Assembly (NCBI GenBank): GCA_030537495.1
Contig: JAUNMH010000001.1
Span: forward strand, 194,296-258,295
From: Clostridia bacterium
GTDB taxonomy: Bacteria > Bacillota > Clostridia > Peptostreptococcales > Anaerovoracaceae
Direction of reading: 5' to 3'
Length of the DNA stretch: 64,000 nt
Both the position numbers and the translations under genes were made by a program. Below are positions 52,744-61,509 of this stretch, in pieces; position 1 is the first letter of the stretch; each line of letters starts with the position of its first letter. The notes beneath the pieces were generated by a model, which saw nothing but the letters and a program-made list of their open reading frames with translations, had not been told where the DNA came from and ran no database searches.

Positions 52744-54064
52744 AGAAGGCCGTTGAAATCGCCCCAATGGTGAGGCTATAAGGTATAATGCTTTTAACAA
52801 TTGTTAGGTTGGATACGCCTGTCCCCATAGAACAGACGAAAACGGTATCGCTGTATATGCACAGGCCGTATCCCATTGTGACTCCGCTCATAACAGCAGC
52901 CAGTGACAGCACAGGGTCAACCCCCACTGCCATAGCCATAGGTATAAAAACAGGCACAGTTATCAGCATCACGATCCAGCATCCACCCATGGTAAAAACG
53001 CACAGCGCAGTAATCAAAAATCCGATTGCTGGTATCATAAATGGCGGCAGTGAACTAGTTGCCGCGCCGATTACGATGTCAAAGAACCCTAACTTCTTAC
53101 AGGTTTCACTCAAAGTGAAGCCCAGGAAAAGGATAACCGTCAGCTGCGTCAGCGACTTGACTCCGCTAAAGAATATTGCGAAAAACTCATCTAAAGTCAT
53201 GATTCTAGTCGCCATGTACATGACAAACTGAACGATTAGCGCAATTAACGCCCCATGTAGCAAATCATTATCGAAACAAACAGTTCCTGCAACTATTGCA
53301 ATAATCGGAATTATCGCATAAATAGGCGAACGTGCCTCAACATCCGAGAAGTCTCCGCTATCTATCATGGAGCTTCCCCTTACCTCTTCAACGTAGGTTT
53401 CTCCGCCTGTATCAACTCTCTCATAGGACTTTCGCAAAACTCCCACCTTCGGCACAACTCCAACTGCAATCAGGAGCGCCAAAATTATCATTAGAATCGG
53501 ATATATCATCATAGGCATAGCCTTAACATAGTCTATAAATCCCATATTGAAGTCTTTTATCAGGCCTAGCGAAAAACCTATCCAGCTAGTAAATGGTATG
53601 AGTGCGCAAATGCAACATGCACATATCTGCACCTGAAACGCCAAATGTTCTCTCGGTATTTTATTCCTATCAGTAATCGAACTCATGGAAAGCGACACTG
53701 TAATGGCATCGAGATATTCGTCAGCAAAAAGGAGCAGAGACATAATCCACGCCAAAATCATAGGTTTGCGTCTACCTTTGGCATACCTGGCAACTAGGTC
53801 GCTCATTCCCTTCAAACCGCCTGACACCTTCAGCAGTTCAATTACTCCCCCAAACAGTGTCATCATCATCAAAACCATCTGAAATGACGACCCACACAGT
53901 GTCTTATAAAAGGATTCGAGCGTCCCTGAAATAAAGTTTTGTTTGTGCAAAATCAGCATGGCCAGTGCTACTGCTGCCGTCATGGACTCCGCCATTCTCT
54001 TTGTCGTAACGGCCAGCACCAAGAGCAATGCCAGCGGTGCAAAGACCAAAAGTGTGCTAAACAT
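52718..54064 (-). CDS. NhaC-like ion/amino acid antiporter family protein
   Basis: 448 aa starting MFSTLLVFAPLALLLVLAV; the ATG at 54064 has AAGGAG 6 bases upstream, whereas the longer form would need a TTG. About 12 helices; LLFADEYLDAITVSLSMSSI, FTMGGCWIVMLITVPVFIP and YGLCIYSDTVFVCSMGTGVS mark the NhaC-related superfamily. The substrate is unknown. The convergent amidohydrolase suggests, weakly, a shared amino acid-derived substrate. Confidence 0.75.
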   Translation of the reverse strand: MFSTLLVFAPLALLLVLAVTTKRMAESMTAAVALAMLILHKQNFISGTLESFYKTLCGSSFQMVLMMMTLFGGVIELLKVSGGLKGMSDLVARYAKGRRKPMILAWIMSLLLFADEYLDAITVSLSMSSITDRNKIPREHLAFQVQICACCICALIPFTSWIGFSLGLIKDFNMGFIDYVKAMPMMIYPILMIILALLIAVGVVPKVGVLRKSYERVDTGGETYVEEVRGSSMIDSGDFSDVEARSPIYAIIPIIAIVAGTVCFDNDLLHGALIALIVQFVMYMATRIMTLDEFFAIFFSGVKSLTQLTVILFLGFTLSETCKKLGFFDIVIGAATSSLPPFMIPAIGFLITALCVFTMGGCWIVMLITVPVFIPMAMAVGVDPVLSLAAVMSGVTMGYGLCIYSDTVFVCSMGTGVSNLTIVKSIIPYSLTIGAISTAFFIALGLLL

Positions 54065-54082
54065 GAGTTTCTCCTTAGACAA

Positions 54083-54107
54083 AGAGACACCCTTTGCAGG
54101 TGTCTCT
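54083..54107 (-). terminator. Terminator of pta
   Basis: Perfect 9-bp stem AGAGACACC / GGTGTCTCT with a 7-base loop, followed on the minus strand by TTGTC. It lies between pta and the antiporter gene. Confidence 0.7.
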
Positions 54108-54186
54108 CATTTATAAATTTGCATTTGTACTCGTACTTAATGGTTTGTAAAAACTTTTATGTGTAGCTTTTACGTATAGCTATCTA

Positions 54187-55188
54187 TTAAGCTAAACCAG
54201 CTGTGATAAGAGCCATCTTGTAAACTTCTTCTGCATCGCATCCACGGCTTAAGTCGTTGATTGGTGCGTTTAATCCCTGAAGAATAGGGCCGTATGCAGC
54301 ATATCCGCCTAATCTCTGAGCAATTTTGTAACCGATGTTACCTGCTTCTATGTTAGGGAAGATAAATGTGTTAGCCTGGCCTGCAACCTTGGATCCCTGA
54401 CACTTAGTTGCTGCTACAACAGGAGATACTGCTGCGTCAAACTGAAGTTCTCCATCAATAGCCATTTCAGGAGCTAATTCCTGAGCCTTGATAGTTGCGT
54501 CGTGTGACAGCTGTACTGTGCCACCCTTACCAGATCCCTTAGTTGAGAATGAAAGTACTGCAACCTTAGGGTCCATGCCGAATGTTGCTGCAGTCTTTGC
54601 TGTTTCGATAGCAACTTCTGCTAACTTGTCAGCAGCTGAGAAAGTAACGTTACCTTCTTTGTCAACTGTATCCTGGTAATCAATATTGATTGCGCAGTCA
54701 CCCATAGCTAGCATGTCTGCACCTTCTTTTACAAGAATAAAGCAAGAGCTTACTAAGTGTGCGCCCTTCTTTGTCTTAACAAGCTGTAATGCAGGACGAA
54801 CTGTATCAGCAGTTGAGTAAGTAGCTCCTCCTAGAAGACAATCTGCCTTGCCCATCTTAACAAGCATTGTTCCAAAGTAATTACCCTTCATCAGGTTAGC
54901 TTTGCAGTCTTCAGGTGACATCTTGCCCTTACGAAGTTCTACCATAGCCTCAACCATTGCATCCATTTCTGCATAGTCTGCAGGGTTGATAATTTCAGCG
55001 CCTTCGATATTGAATCCGCCTTCTTTAGCTGCTGCTTCAACTTCTGCCTTATCGCCTACAAGAATAACATTTAAAATTTTATCTGCTAGAAGCTTATCAG
55101 CTGCATCCAGAATTCTTGCATCAGGACCTTCTGTAAATACAATAGTCTTAGGGTCCTTCTTAAGCTGCTCTGTTAGTTTATTGAACAT
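54187..55188 (-). CDS. pta: Phosphate acetyltransferase
   Basis: 333 aa short-form enzyme that exchanges acetyl-CoA and acetyl phosphate. IVFTEGPDARILDAADKLL at the N-terminus, GGATYSTADTVRPALQLV near 120-137, and the conserved SFSTKGSGKGGTVQLSHDAT and ELQFDAAVSPVVAATKCQGS. GGAGG upstream of the ATG. It is a key ATP-yielding step of acetate fermentation; ackA is not adjacent in this window. Confidence 0.96.
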   Translation of the reverse strand: MFNKLTEQLKKDPKTIVFTEGPDARILDAADKLLADKILNVILVGDKAEVEAAAKEGGFNIEGAEIINPADYAEMDAMVEAMVELRKGKMSPEDCKANLMKGNYFGTMLVKMGKADCLLGGATYSTADTVRPALQLVKTKKGAHLVSSCFILVKEGADMLAMGDCAINIDYQDTVDKEGNVTFSAADKLAEVAIETAKTAATFGMDPKVAVLSFSTKGSGKGGTVQLSHDATIKAQELAPEMAIDGELQFDAAVSPVVAATKCQGSKVAGQANTFIFPNIEAGNIGYKIAQRLGGYAAYGPILQGLNAPINDLSRGCDAEEVYKMALITAGLA

Positions 55189-55439
55189 TGGTCTGTACCT
55201 CCATATATGTATATTATAGCAAATTTTTTCTCTAGAATAATTATACTACAGACCCTTTTCTATTGCAAACGTTAGAGAGGGGAAATTATTATTTCACCAA
55301 GGTTTTTCTTATGTTCTCGCTATTTTTCCTGTGCGTATATGAACAGAGACCCCTGTTCACAATCGGGGCCTCAAGAAAAGATGAAAGGGAAATGCCAACT
55401 AGGCATCAATTTGTCCTTTTGTTATTGTTGTATTAGGCG

Positions 55440-55817
55440 CTATTCCACGTAAGCAATTGCTTCGATTTCAAACAGGCCTCCCTTAGGAAGAGCTGCAACC
55501 TGCACTGCAGATCTTGAAGGGAAATCCCCATTGAAATACTCTGCATAAATCGCATTCATCGCTGCGAAATCATTCATGTCATCCATGAAGCAGGTGGTTT
55601 TGATTGTCTTCTCTAGACTACTGCCAGCCTCTTCAAGAATGTGTTTCAAATTGTCAAGAGCCTGTCTTGTCTGCGCCTCCAAACCTTCCGCTAGGTCGCC
55701 CGTTTCAGGCACGATGCCTAGCTGACCGGATGTAAATACCAAATTTCCTATAACATTAGCCTGCGCATAAGGTCCGATTGCTGCAGGCGCCTTTTCAGTT
55801 GCGATTACTTTTCTCAT
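55440..55817 (-). CDS. ridA: RidA family reactive intermediate deaminase
   Basis: 125 aa trimeric enzyme that hydrolyses 2-aminoacrylate-type imines. APAAIGPYAQANVIGNLVFT near 11-30, the conserved Arg in FPSRSAVQVAALPKGGLFEI near 100-119, and the Glu/Tyr end EIEAIAYVE. Full length. It lies downstream of the antiporter gene of the catabolic cluster, after a hairpin, so it may be independent or a low-level member of it. Confidence 0.94.
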   Translation of the reverse strand: MRKVIATEKAPAAIGPYAQANVIGNLVFTSGQLGIVPETGDLAEGLEAQTRQALDNLKHILEEAGSSLEKTIKTTCFMDDMNDFAAMNAIYAEYFNGDFPSRSAVQVAALPKGGLFEIEAIAYVE

Positions 55818-55882
55818 AAGGTTCCTCCTTTTTCAACTTGCATTTTACCCCTATAATACTTCTCCCATTTCTACAAAGGGGA

Positions 55883-55939
55883 AATAAGGAGCCACAACCA
55901 CAAGGGATCAACTAATCACTTATGGGATGACTCCTTATT
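55883..55939 (-). terminator. Terminator after the catabolic operon
   Basis: AATAAGGAG (55883-55891) pairs with CTCCTTATT (55931-55939), with an inner CATAAGTG-containing stem region, 20 bases past the antiporter stop. The flank on the minus strand is T-rich only within the arm. Confidence 0.6.
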
Positions 55940-55959
55940 ATTATATACAAACTGGAAGT

Positions 55960-57666
55960 TTACGCAACTTTTTCTTTTTCGGCCTCTGCCTTTAAATCTT
56001 CTAATTTGACGCTCTTTCCAACCAATCTAACTATTACAACTAGGGCAACAATTCCAAGTGGTAATATGATAATTGGAGATAATCCAGCTGCTGCCATGAT
56101 AAATCCAACAGCGGCTACGCCTGCAACTGTCAACGCATATGGAGTCTGTGTCTTTACATGATCCATAAGGTCTGCTGCTGATCCCATTGAACTCATAATA
56201 GTTGTATCTGAGATTGGAGAACAGTGGTCACCAAATATTGCTCCGCAAGTTACTGCTGCGATTGTTACGATAGCTAGTGAGTCAACGACGCCTCCACTGA
56301 TTCCATATGCAAGTGGAAATGCGATTGGAATCATGATTGCTGATGTTCCGTATGATGTACCTGTCGAGAAAGCCATTACGCATGCAACTGCGAACATTAC
56401 CATTGGTAAGATGATGGCTGGAATGGATCCACTTACGATACCGGAAATATAAACTCCAGTACCTAAGTCTCCCATAATTCCGCCCGTTGACCACGCTAGA
56501 AGCAGAATTGTTACAGTGAACAGCAATTCTTTGCAACCGTTTAACCACACATCTACAGCTTCTTTCAGAGTCATAATCTTCTGTGCAACTGCCATTACAA
56601 TACATACACCGGATGTCAAAATTACTGAGTATAGGATACTTGAAGCTGCATCAGTATTACCAAAGGCTGTAGCTAAGCCCTGTACTGAGAAATCTTCGTG
56701 CATTCCATCGCCAGTGTACCATAAAGCTAATACTGTTAAAATGACGAAGACTAAAATTGGAATAACAGCATTGCTTACTTTTAATGTAGCGCCTTCTGCG
56801 ACGTTCATTGCATCCAGTTCTTTACTCATCATAGGCTTCGCTGTGTCGCTGTATAATTTGCCTGTTAAGCGAGCTCTCTTTTCAGCCTTATACATTGGAC
56901 CGTAATCACGCTGCGTTAATATAAGAATGATTACCATTGCAATAGCGAAAATATTATAGAATCTATAAGGGATAGTCTGGATGAATATGCCATACACATT
57001 TGTTGCTTCTAGTCCAATAGTTGTGAACGCTAGAGAAATCATGCCGATTTCATGAGCTACCCATGATGATATAGGTGCCATATCTGTTACTGGACCAGCT
57101 GTTGAGTCTATAACATATGATAATTTTTCTCTTGAGATTCTTTCTTCGTCTGCTACAGGGCGCATTGTAGGTCCTACAATCAGAGAGTTTGCAATATCTT
57201 CGAAGAAGATAATAAGACCAAGTAACCAAGTCATTATCAAAACATTTCTACTTCCCTTTGCTTTCTTTGCTAGTGCAAGTGCTAACGCCTGCATTCCGCC
57301 CATTCTGCTCATTACAGCAATCATTCCACCTACTGCAAGGATAAATAGCATAAGTGATGCATTCCAAGAGTCAGCAACAGTTCCGACTAAATATGTGTCA
57401 CACATACGAAGAAATCCAAGTCCAGGATTTCCTCCATTAACTATAGTTGCTCCTACAAATATTGCAGCCGTCAAAGATAGAACAACCTGTTTCGTAATAA
57501 ATGATAATACGATTGCAATAAAAGGTGTAACTAATGAAAGTACGCCGAAGTGAGCTGCTGCGTCAGCTCCATCTTCTCCAAATGCGAACTGTGTTAGGCA
57601 TAAGGTCATTGCTACGACCATAAATGCCAAAATTAATCTTCTATTCGATACAGTTTTTCCTTTCAT
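55960..57666 (-). CDS. NhaC family sodium/proton antiporter (long form)
   Basis: 568 aa, about 12-14 helices. FVGATIVNGGNPGLGFLRM, FFEDIANSLIVGPTMRPVAD, STAGPVTDMAPISSWVAHEI, STGTSYGTSAIMIPIAFPL and FGDHCSPISDTTIMSSMGSA are hallmarks of the large NhaC-type carriers, some of which carry malate, lactate or basic amino acids. It follows the M28 peptidase gene by 25 bases, inside the sigma-54 operon, so transport of the operon's substrate or product is likely. Confidence 0.85.
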   Translation of the reverse strand: MKGKTVSNRRLILAFMVVAMTLCLTQFAFGEDGADAAAHFGVLSLVTPFIAIVLSFITKQVVLSLTAAIFVGATIVNGGNPGLGFLRMCDTYLVGTVADSWNASLMLFILAVGGMIAVMSRMGGMQALALALAKKAKGSRNVLIMTWLLGLIIFFEDIANSLIVGPTMRPVADEERISREKLSYVIDSTAGPVTDMAPISSWVAHEIGMISLAFTTIGLEATNVYGIFIQTIPYRFYNIFAIAMVIILILTQRDYGPMYKAEKRARLTGKLYSDTAKPMMSKELDAMNVAEGATLKVSNAVIPILVFVILTVLALWYTGDGMHEDFSVQGLATAFGNTDAASSILYSVILTSGVCIVMAVAQKIMTLKEAVDVWLNGCKELLFTVTILLLAWSTGGIMGDLGTGVYISGIVSGSIPAIILPMVMFAVACVMAFSTGTSYGTSAIMIPIAFPLAYGISGGVVDSLAIVTIAAVTCGAIFGDHCSPISDTTIMSSMGSAADLMDHVKTQTPYALTVAGVAAVGFIMAAAGLSPIIILPLGIVALVVIVRLVGKSVKLEDLKAEAEKEKVA

Positions 57667-57691
57667 TTCTCTTTTCCTTTCTTCTCATCAG

Positions 57692-59428
57692 TTATTGAAC
57701 ACAACTCATAACTAATTTCATGTATGCCAAGGAATCGAATAAGGCGTCATAAATCATATTCTTTACTCTTAAAATTTGTGTCTCCCATAAGTACATTTCG
57801 TGGGAGCCTGGTTCTGCTTCATTGTACATTTTCATTGCATGTGCCAAAGCAGGTATAGGATTTTCTGTCTGCAGTGCACAGCAAGAATCCTGTCCATATT
57901 TTCCGGAGTAGCATCTAAACATAGTAGTTTTTCTTTCACAGAACAATGCCATCTTGTTGTATAAGTCTAAGCCATCTTTATTATCCTTTAATTTGGCAGC
58001 CTTGTGCATTGTTTCTACATATTCCTGAACTGTGCTTTCAAGTTCATCAATTAGCGATGCCGCTTTTCCTGAAGATTTTTTGCTTTCTTCCCACTGACTC
58101 TGAACGTCATCAGCTAGGTCGTCCAGATTGTAAGCTACTGCAGGATTATTTACTAAGTTTTCCAGTACATACATGAAATATTTAGCGTGACCCTTCAGAA
58201 GGTCTCTATCTAACTTATCTAATGTATCGGAATCACTGTGTAACCAAGGGCTATAGAACGCATAATTAAGTTCCTTAAGCATGTCTTCTGTATATTCTGT
58301 GGCAAATGAGATGTATGGTACACCTACTCCAAAGAATGATGAGTCTCCACCACCTTTATATGCGTGGTGCCAAACACCTTCAGTTCCCCAGATTTCCTTG
58401 ATAGCTTCAGTAAGCATTCTCTTAAGCTCAGGCTGTCCCTCAACTCCTGGGATTGTGGTTCCCTTAATTGCCAGGTTATCAATATTGATGTACGCTATGC
58501 AGTTTTCGGTCATATCCTTCCAGTAATGATCTGCATACCAAGTGGATCCTCCACCTTCTGCAATTTCATGTCCATCCCAGAAAGTAAACACTACGTCTCG
58601 ATTTAAATCAGCTGCATATTTCTGACAAATTCTTGCAATTTCCATGTTCATAGCGTTTCCTGATGCATTACAAATTGCAGATTTGCCCCATGCATCAACA
58701 TGGCTACCAACAAGAACATATTGACCGTTGCTCTTGCCTCCATAAACTCTTCCGATTGGCTGGCTAGCTTTAATCCATTCTCTTGTTGCATTTGCACGTA
58801 ACCAAACATGTACTGATTCCTTCTCACACAAATCAGCTAAGTATTCACCGTCTTTACGTGAAATACTAATTACAGTAAGGTCAACGATGTCTTTTTCAGT
58901 GTCTGGAGTAGGGTTGCCCCACTGAGTTTTAACAGCACCCATCTGGATTAAATCGCTGTCACCTTTTCCCCAGTTCATGATGATGAGGGCTTTTGCGCCC
59001 ATCTTCCATGCAATACGCGCTTTCTCAGGGCGTCCTGGGCTCCAGTTCATATCGGTCAAAACGATCTTACCTTTAACGTCCTTTCCTTCATAATCTTCAG
59101 GTGTTCCACTACCTAAATAAATAAGTTCACCATCTATGCCCTCGTCAGAAGTTGAACGGATGTGGCATACCGGTCTAGTTTTGATTTCCTTATTGATTGG
59201 TGCAGTAACCTTTAGTTCTGCATCGCCAGGGAAACTCTGGTACATTGGGAAATGGTCTATATGGGATTCTACTCCATATTCCTGAAGCTTATCACATATA
59301 AATTCAGTTGCTTTTGTCATTTCCGGACTTCCGGATAATCTTTCACCTACCTCATTTACAAGAAAATCCATATTCTCATACATATAATCTAGAGATAGTT
59401 CTTCCATCATTTTATCGTATAAACTCAA
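57692..59428 (-). CDS. M28 family metallopeptidase with PA domain
   Basis: About 578 aa. I choose a TTG start at 59428, because AGGAGG lies 7 bases upstream and it avoids overlap with the previous gene; ATG at 59410 is the alternative. A PA-like insert (VKGKIVLTDMNW) is followed by the zinc-peptidase core: LVGSHVDAWGKSAICNAS (first His and bridging Asp), FTFWDGHEIAEGGGSTW (catalytic and metal Glu region), YINIDNLA and SDSDTLDKLD. The C-terminal part is helical. No signal peptide, so cytosolic. It probably trims peptides or N-acyl amino acids. Confidence 0.85.
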   Translation of the reverse strand: MSLYDKMMEELSLDYMYENMDFLVNEVGERLSGSPEMTKATEFICDKLQEYGVESHIDHFPMYQSFPGDAELKVTAPINKEIKTRPVCHIRSTSDEGIDGELIYLGSGTPEDYEGKDVKGKIVLTDMNWSPGRPEKARIAWKMGAKALIIMNWGKGDSDLIQMGAVKTQWGNPTPDTEKDIVDLTVISISRKDGEYLADLCEKESVHVWLRANATREWIKASQPIGRVYGGKSNGQYVLVGSHVDAWGKSAICNASGNAMNMEIARICQKYAADLNRDVVFTFWDGHEIAEGGGSTWYADHYWKDMTENCIAYINIDNLAIKGTTIPGVEGQPELKRMLTEAIKEIWGTEGVWHHAYKGGGDSSFFGVGVPYISFATEYTEDMLKELNYAFYSPWLHSDSDTLDKLDRDLLKGHAKYFMYVLENLVNNPAVAYNLDDLADDVQSQWEESKKSSGKAASLIDELESTVQEYVETMHKAAKLKDNKDGLDLYNKMALFCERKTTMFRCYSGKYGQDSCCALQTENPIPALAHAMKMYNEAEPGSHEMYLWETQILRVKNMIYDALFDSLAYMKLVMSCVQ

Positions 59429-59439
59429 AACTCTCCCTC

Positions 59440-60384
59440 CTAACCTCTCTTTAGGAATGCAGTACAACAGTGTATTGCTCCAAATCCTTTCATAACTTCA
59501 TCAAATTCAACAGGAATTACATCAATTCCATTCTTTTCTAACAGTTCTTGGCTTCTAGGGTTGCCTGCAGGCATTACAATCTGTCCAGGTTTCAGTGCTA
59601 CGAAGTTGATAGCAAAGCTTTCTTTTGCTTCTGTCTGTGATGGGCATTCAAGAAGCTTTACACCTCTCTTCTTAAGAGCGTCACAAACATCATAAGGCAC
59701 CTGAGATGCGTGAATCATTGCTACATCATGGCTAGCAAAGTTTAGATTTCCATCGATATGCGCATGCCCATAAGGAACCTGCATCTGTAGAATCTCAGTT
59801 ACACCCATTCTACGTAATTCATGTTCTATCATGTCGTAGCCACTTCTGTTTGTTCTTACTCCGCAAGCAAGAATTGCAGTATGTCTGTCTACCCACATTA
59901 CCATAGCGCCTTCGAAGGTTGCATCCCCACAAACAGTTCTAATGATTGGAACTCCTAGCTTAGCTAAAGTCTGAGCGGCATATCTTTCCTCTCCTCTTCT
60001 TGCTTCCATTGCTGGACGTGTTACGATAGCACCTTCCGGAGTCATCAAAACCAAATCTCTGCAGAATAATGCATTCGGCTTATCTTCTCTCTGTTCTTCG
60101 ATGTAATGTACATTAACACCGTGATCTCTATAAATCTGAGCTAAATTGTCATGCTGAGCACGGAAGCGATCAACATCAATAGCGCTCTTAAATCTTGCTG
60201 CCTGCCAGTCAAAATTTTCGATTTCCTTGCCTGGTCTACGCATCAAAACAGCGCGTAGTGTATCAACTTCTGAGCATACACCCCAGTCACCCCAAAGTGA
60301 CTTCATGTCTTCTTCAATAGTCGTTTCTAGTGGGAACCATTTTTCACCAGGAATCGCATCAATATCTCTTTTAGTCATCATCAT
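59440..60384 (-). CDS. Amidinotransferase-fold guanidino hydrolase (1)
   Basis: 314 aa of the arginine deiminase/dimethylargininase superfamily. Catalytic set: FCRD near 107-110, Glu158 (FEGA), His209-x-Asp211 in HAHIDG and Cys306 in GAIHCCTAFLKRG at the C-terminus; all are present. It probably hydrolyses arginine or a substituted guanidine to citrulline or a ureido product. About 60% identical to the protein encoded just upstream. Three ATG codons in a row begin the gene; GGAG lies before the first. Confidence 0.85.
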   Translation of the reverse strand: MMMTKRDIDAIPGEKWFPLETTIEEDMKSLWGDWGVCSEVDTLRAVLMRRPGKEIENFDWQAARFKSAIDVDRFRAQHDNLAQIYRDHGVNVHYIEEQREDKPNALFCRDLVLMTPEGAIVTRPAMEARRGEERYAAQTLAKLGVPIIRTVCGDATFEGAMVMWVDRHTAILACGVRTNRSGYDMIEHELRRMGVTEILQMQVPYGHAHIDGNLNFASHDVAMIHASQVPYDVCDALKKRGVKLLECPSQTEAKESFAINFVALKPGQIVMPAGNPRSQELLEKNGIDVIPVEFDEVMKGFGAIHCCTAFLKRG

Positions 60385-60396
60385 TATTCTCCTTTT

Positions 60397-61350
60397 CTAT
60401 CCTCTCTTTAAGAAAGCTGTAATGCAGTGAAGTGCGCCTCTGCCCTTCATAATTTCTGAAATATCTACTGTAATAACTTTAATTCCGTTCTTTTCAAGAA
60501 CTTCCTGACATCTAGGATTTCCTTCTGGCATTAATACTAGTCCAGATTCAAGAGCAACAAAGTTACATCCAAATGTTTCTCTAACTTCTGTTGTGGATGG
60601 AGCTTCAAGAATCTTGTATCCCTTCTTCTTTAGCGCATCAACGATATCATACGGAACCTGTGATGCATGAATCATAACTGTGTCTTCACTAGCAGCGTTC
60701 ATCAAGCCGTCAATGTGAATATTGCTGTACGGCTGTTGCATGTGTAAAATTTCTGTTACACCCATTCGTCTAAGCTCAGTTTCAACCTGTTCGTATCCAC
60801 TTCTGTTACAACGGCTTCCTGTGGATAGAACAACTGTGTGTCTATCTACCCACATTCCATTTGCACCCTCAAACAATCCGTCTCCAGTAATTGTCCTTAC
60901 GATAGGAACACCAATATCTGAAAGTGCCTTAGCAATATATCTTTCCTCACCTCTACGCGCAGCCATTCCTGGACGAGTTATAATCGCACCCTCAGGAGTC
61001 ATGAAAGTTAAGTCTCTGCAGAAGATAGCATTTGGCCTGTCTTCACGTTGCTCCTCAACATAGTATACTTTAGCGCCATGACTGCGATAAATGTCTGCAA
61101 CTGCATCATGCTGTTTACGCATTAATTCTACATCTATCGGTTCATCTGAGAATCTATACTGTCCAGCATCAAAATTTTCAACCTCTTTTCCCGGTCTTCT
61201 CAAAAGAACGGCTTTAAGAGTGTCTACTTCTGATGAAACGCCCCAGTCTCCCCAATATAAAGGCATGTCTTCTTCGAAAGATGTTTCTTTTGGGAACCAG
61301 CGTTCTCCAGGGATAGCATCAATGTCAATTCTTTTCATTTCTTCGTTCAT
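60397..61350 (-). CDS. Amidinotransferase-fold guanidino hydrolase (2)
   Basis: 317 aa paralogue of the previous protein, with the same catalytic set: FCRD 110-113, Glu161, His212/Asp214 in NIHIDG, Cys309 in GALHCITAFLKRG. It is the first gene of the operon behind the sigma-54 promoter. The retention of two complete copies suggests either two related substrates or a hetero-oligomer. Which guanidine is used (arginine, agmatine, methylarginines, others) cannot be read from the sequence. Confidence 0.85.
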   Translation of the reverse strand: MNEEMKRIDIDAIPGERWFPKETSFEEDMPLYWGDWGVSSEVDTLKAVLLRRPGKEVENFDAGQYRFSDEPIDVELMRKQHDAVADIYRSHGAKVYYVEEQREDRPNAIFCRDLTFMTPEGAIITRPGMAARRGEERYIAKALSDIGVPIVRTITGDGLFEGANGMWVDRHTVVLSTGSRCNRSGYEQVETELRRMGVTEILHMQQPYSNIHIDGLMNAASEDTVMIHASQVPYDIVDALKKKGYKILEAPSTTEVRETFGCNFVALESGLVLMPEGNPRCQEVLEKNGIKVITVDISEIMKGRGALHCITAFLKRG

Positions 61351-61388
61351 GATTCTTCCTCCTTGGGATATATGTTGTCCTATACTGT

Positions 61389-61404
61389 TGCAATATCTGT
61401 GCCA
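61389..61404 (-). promoter_or_regulatory. Sigma-54 promoter
   Basis: Minus strand TGGCAC, 5 bp, TTGCA, an exact match to the -24/-12 consensus, about 40 bp before the first guanidino-hydrolase gene. Confidence 0.88.
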
Positions 61405-61414
61405 AAAAATAGGG

Positions 61415-61449
61415 TCAACAAAACCATCTAATTTATGCGGTTTTGTTGA
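61415..61449 (-). promoter_or_regulatory. Activator-binding inverted repeat
   Basis: Perfect 11-bp inverted repeat TCAACAAAACC / GGTTTTGTTGA with a 13-bp centre, just upstream of the sigma-54 promoter. Its size and place fit the binding site of the Fis-type activator encoded next to it. Confidence 0.75.
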
Positions 61450-61509
61450 TCTTTTGATTGTACTATTGTTTTGTAGTTAAAGATTTTTTACCGTCATGTA
61501 AAATAATTT

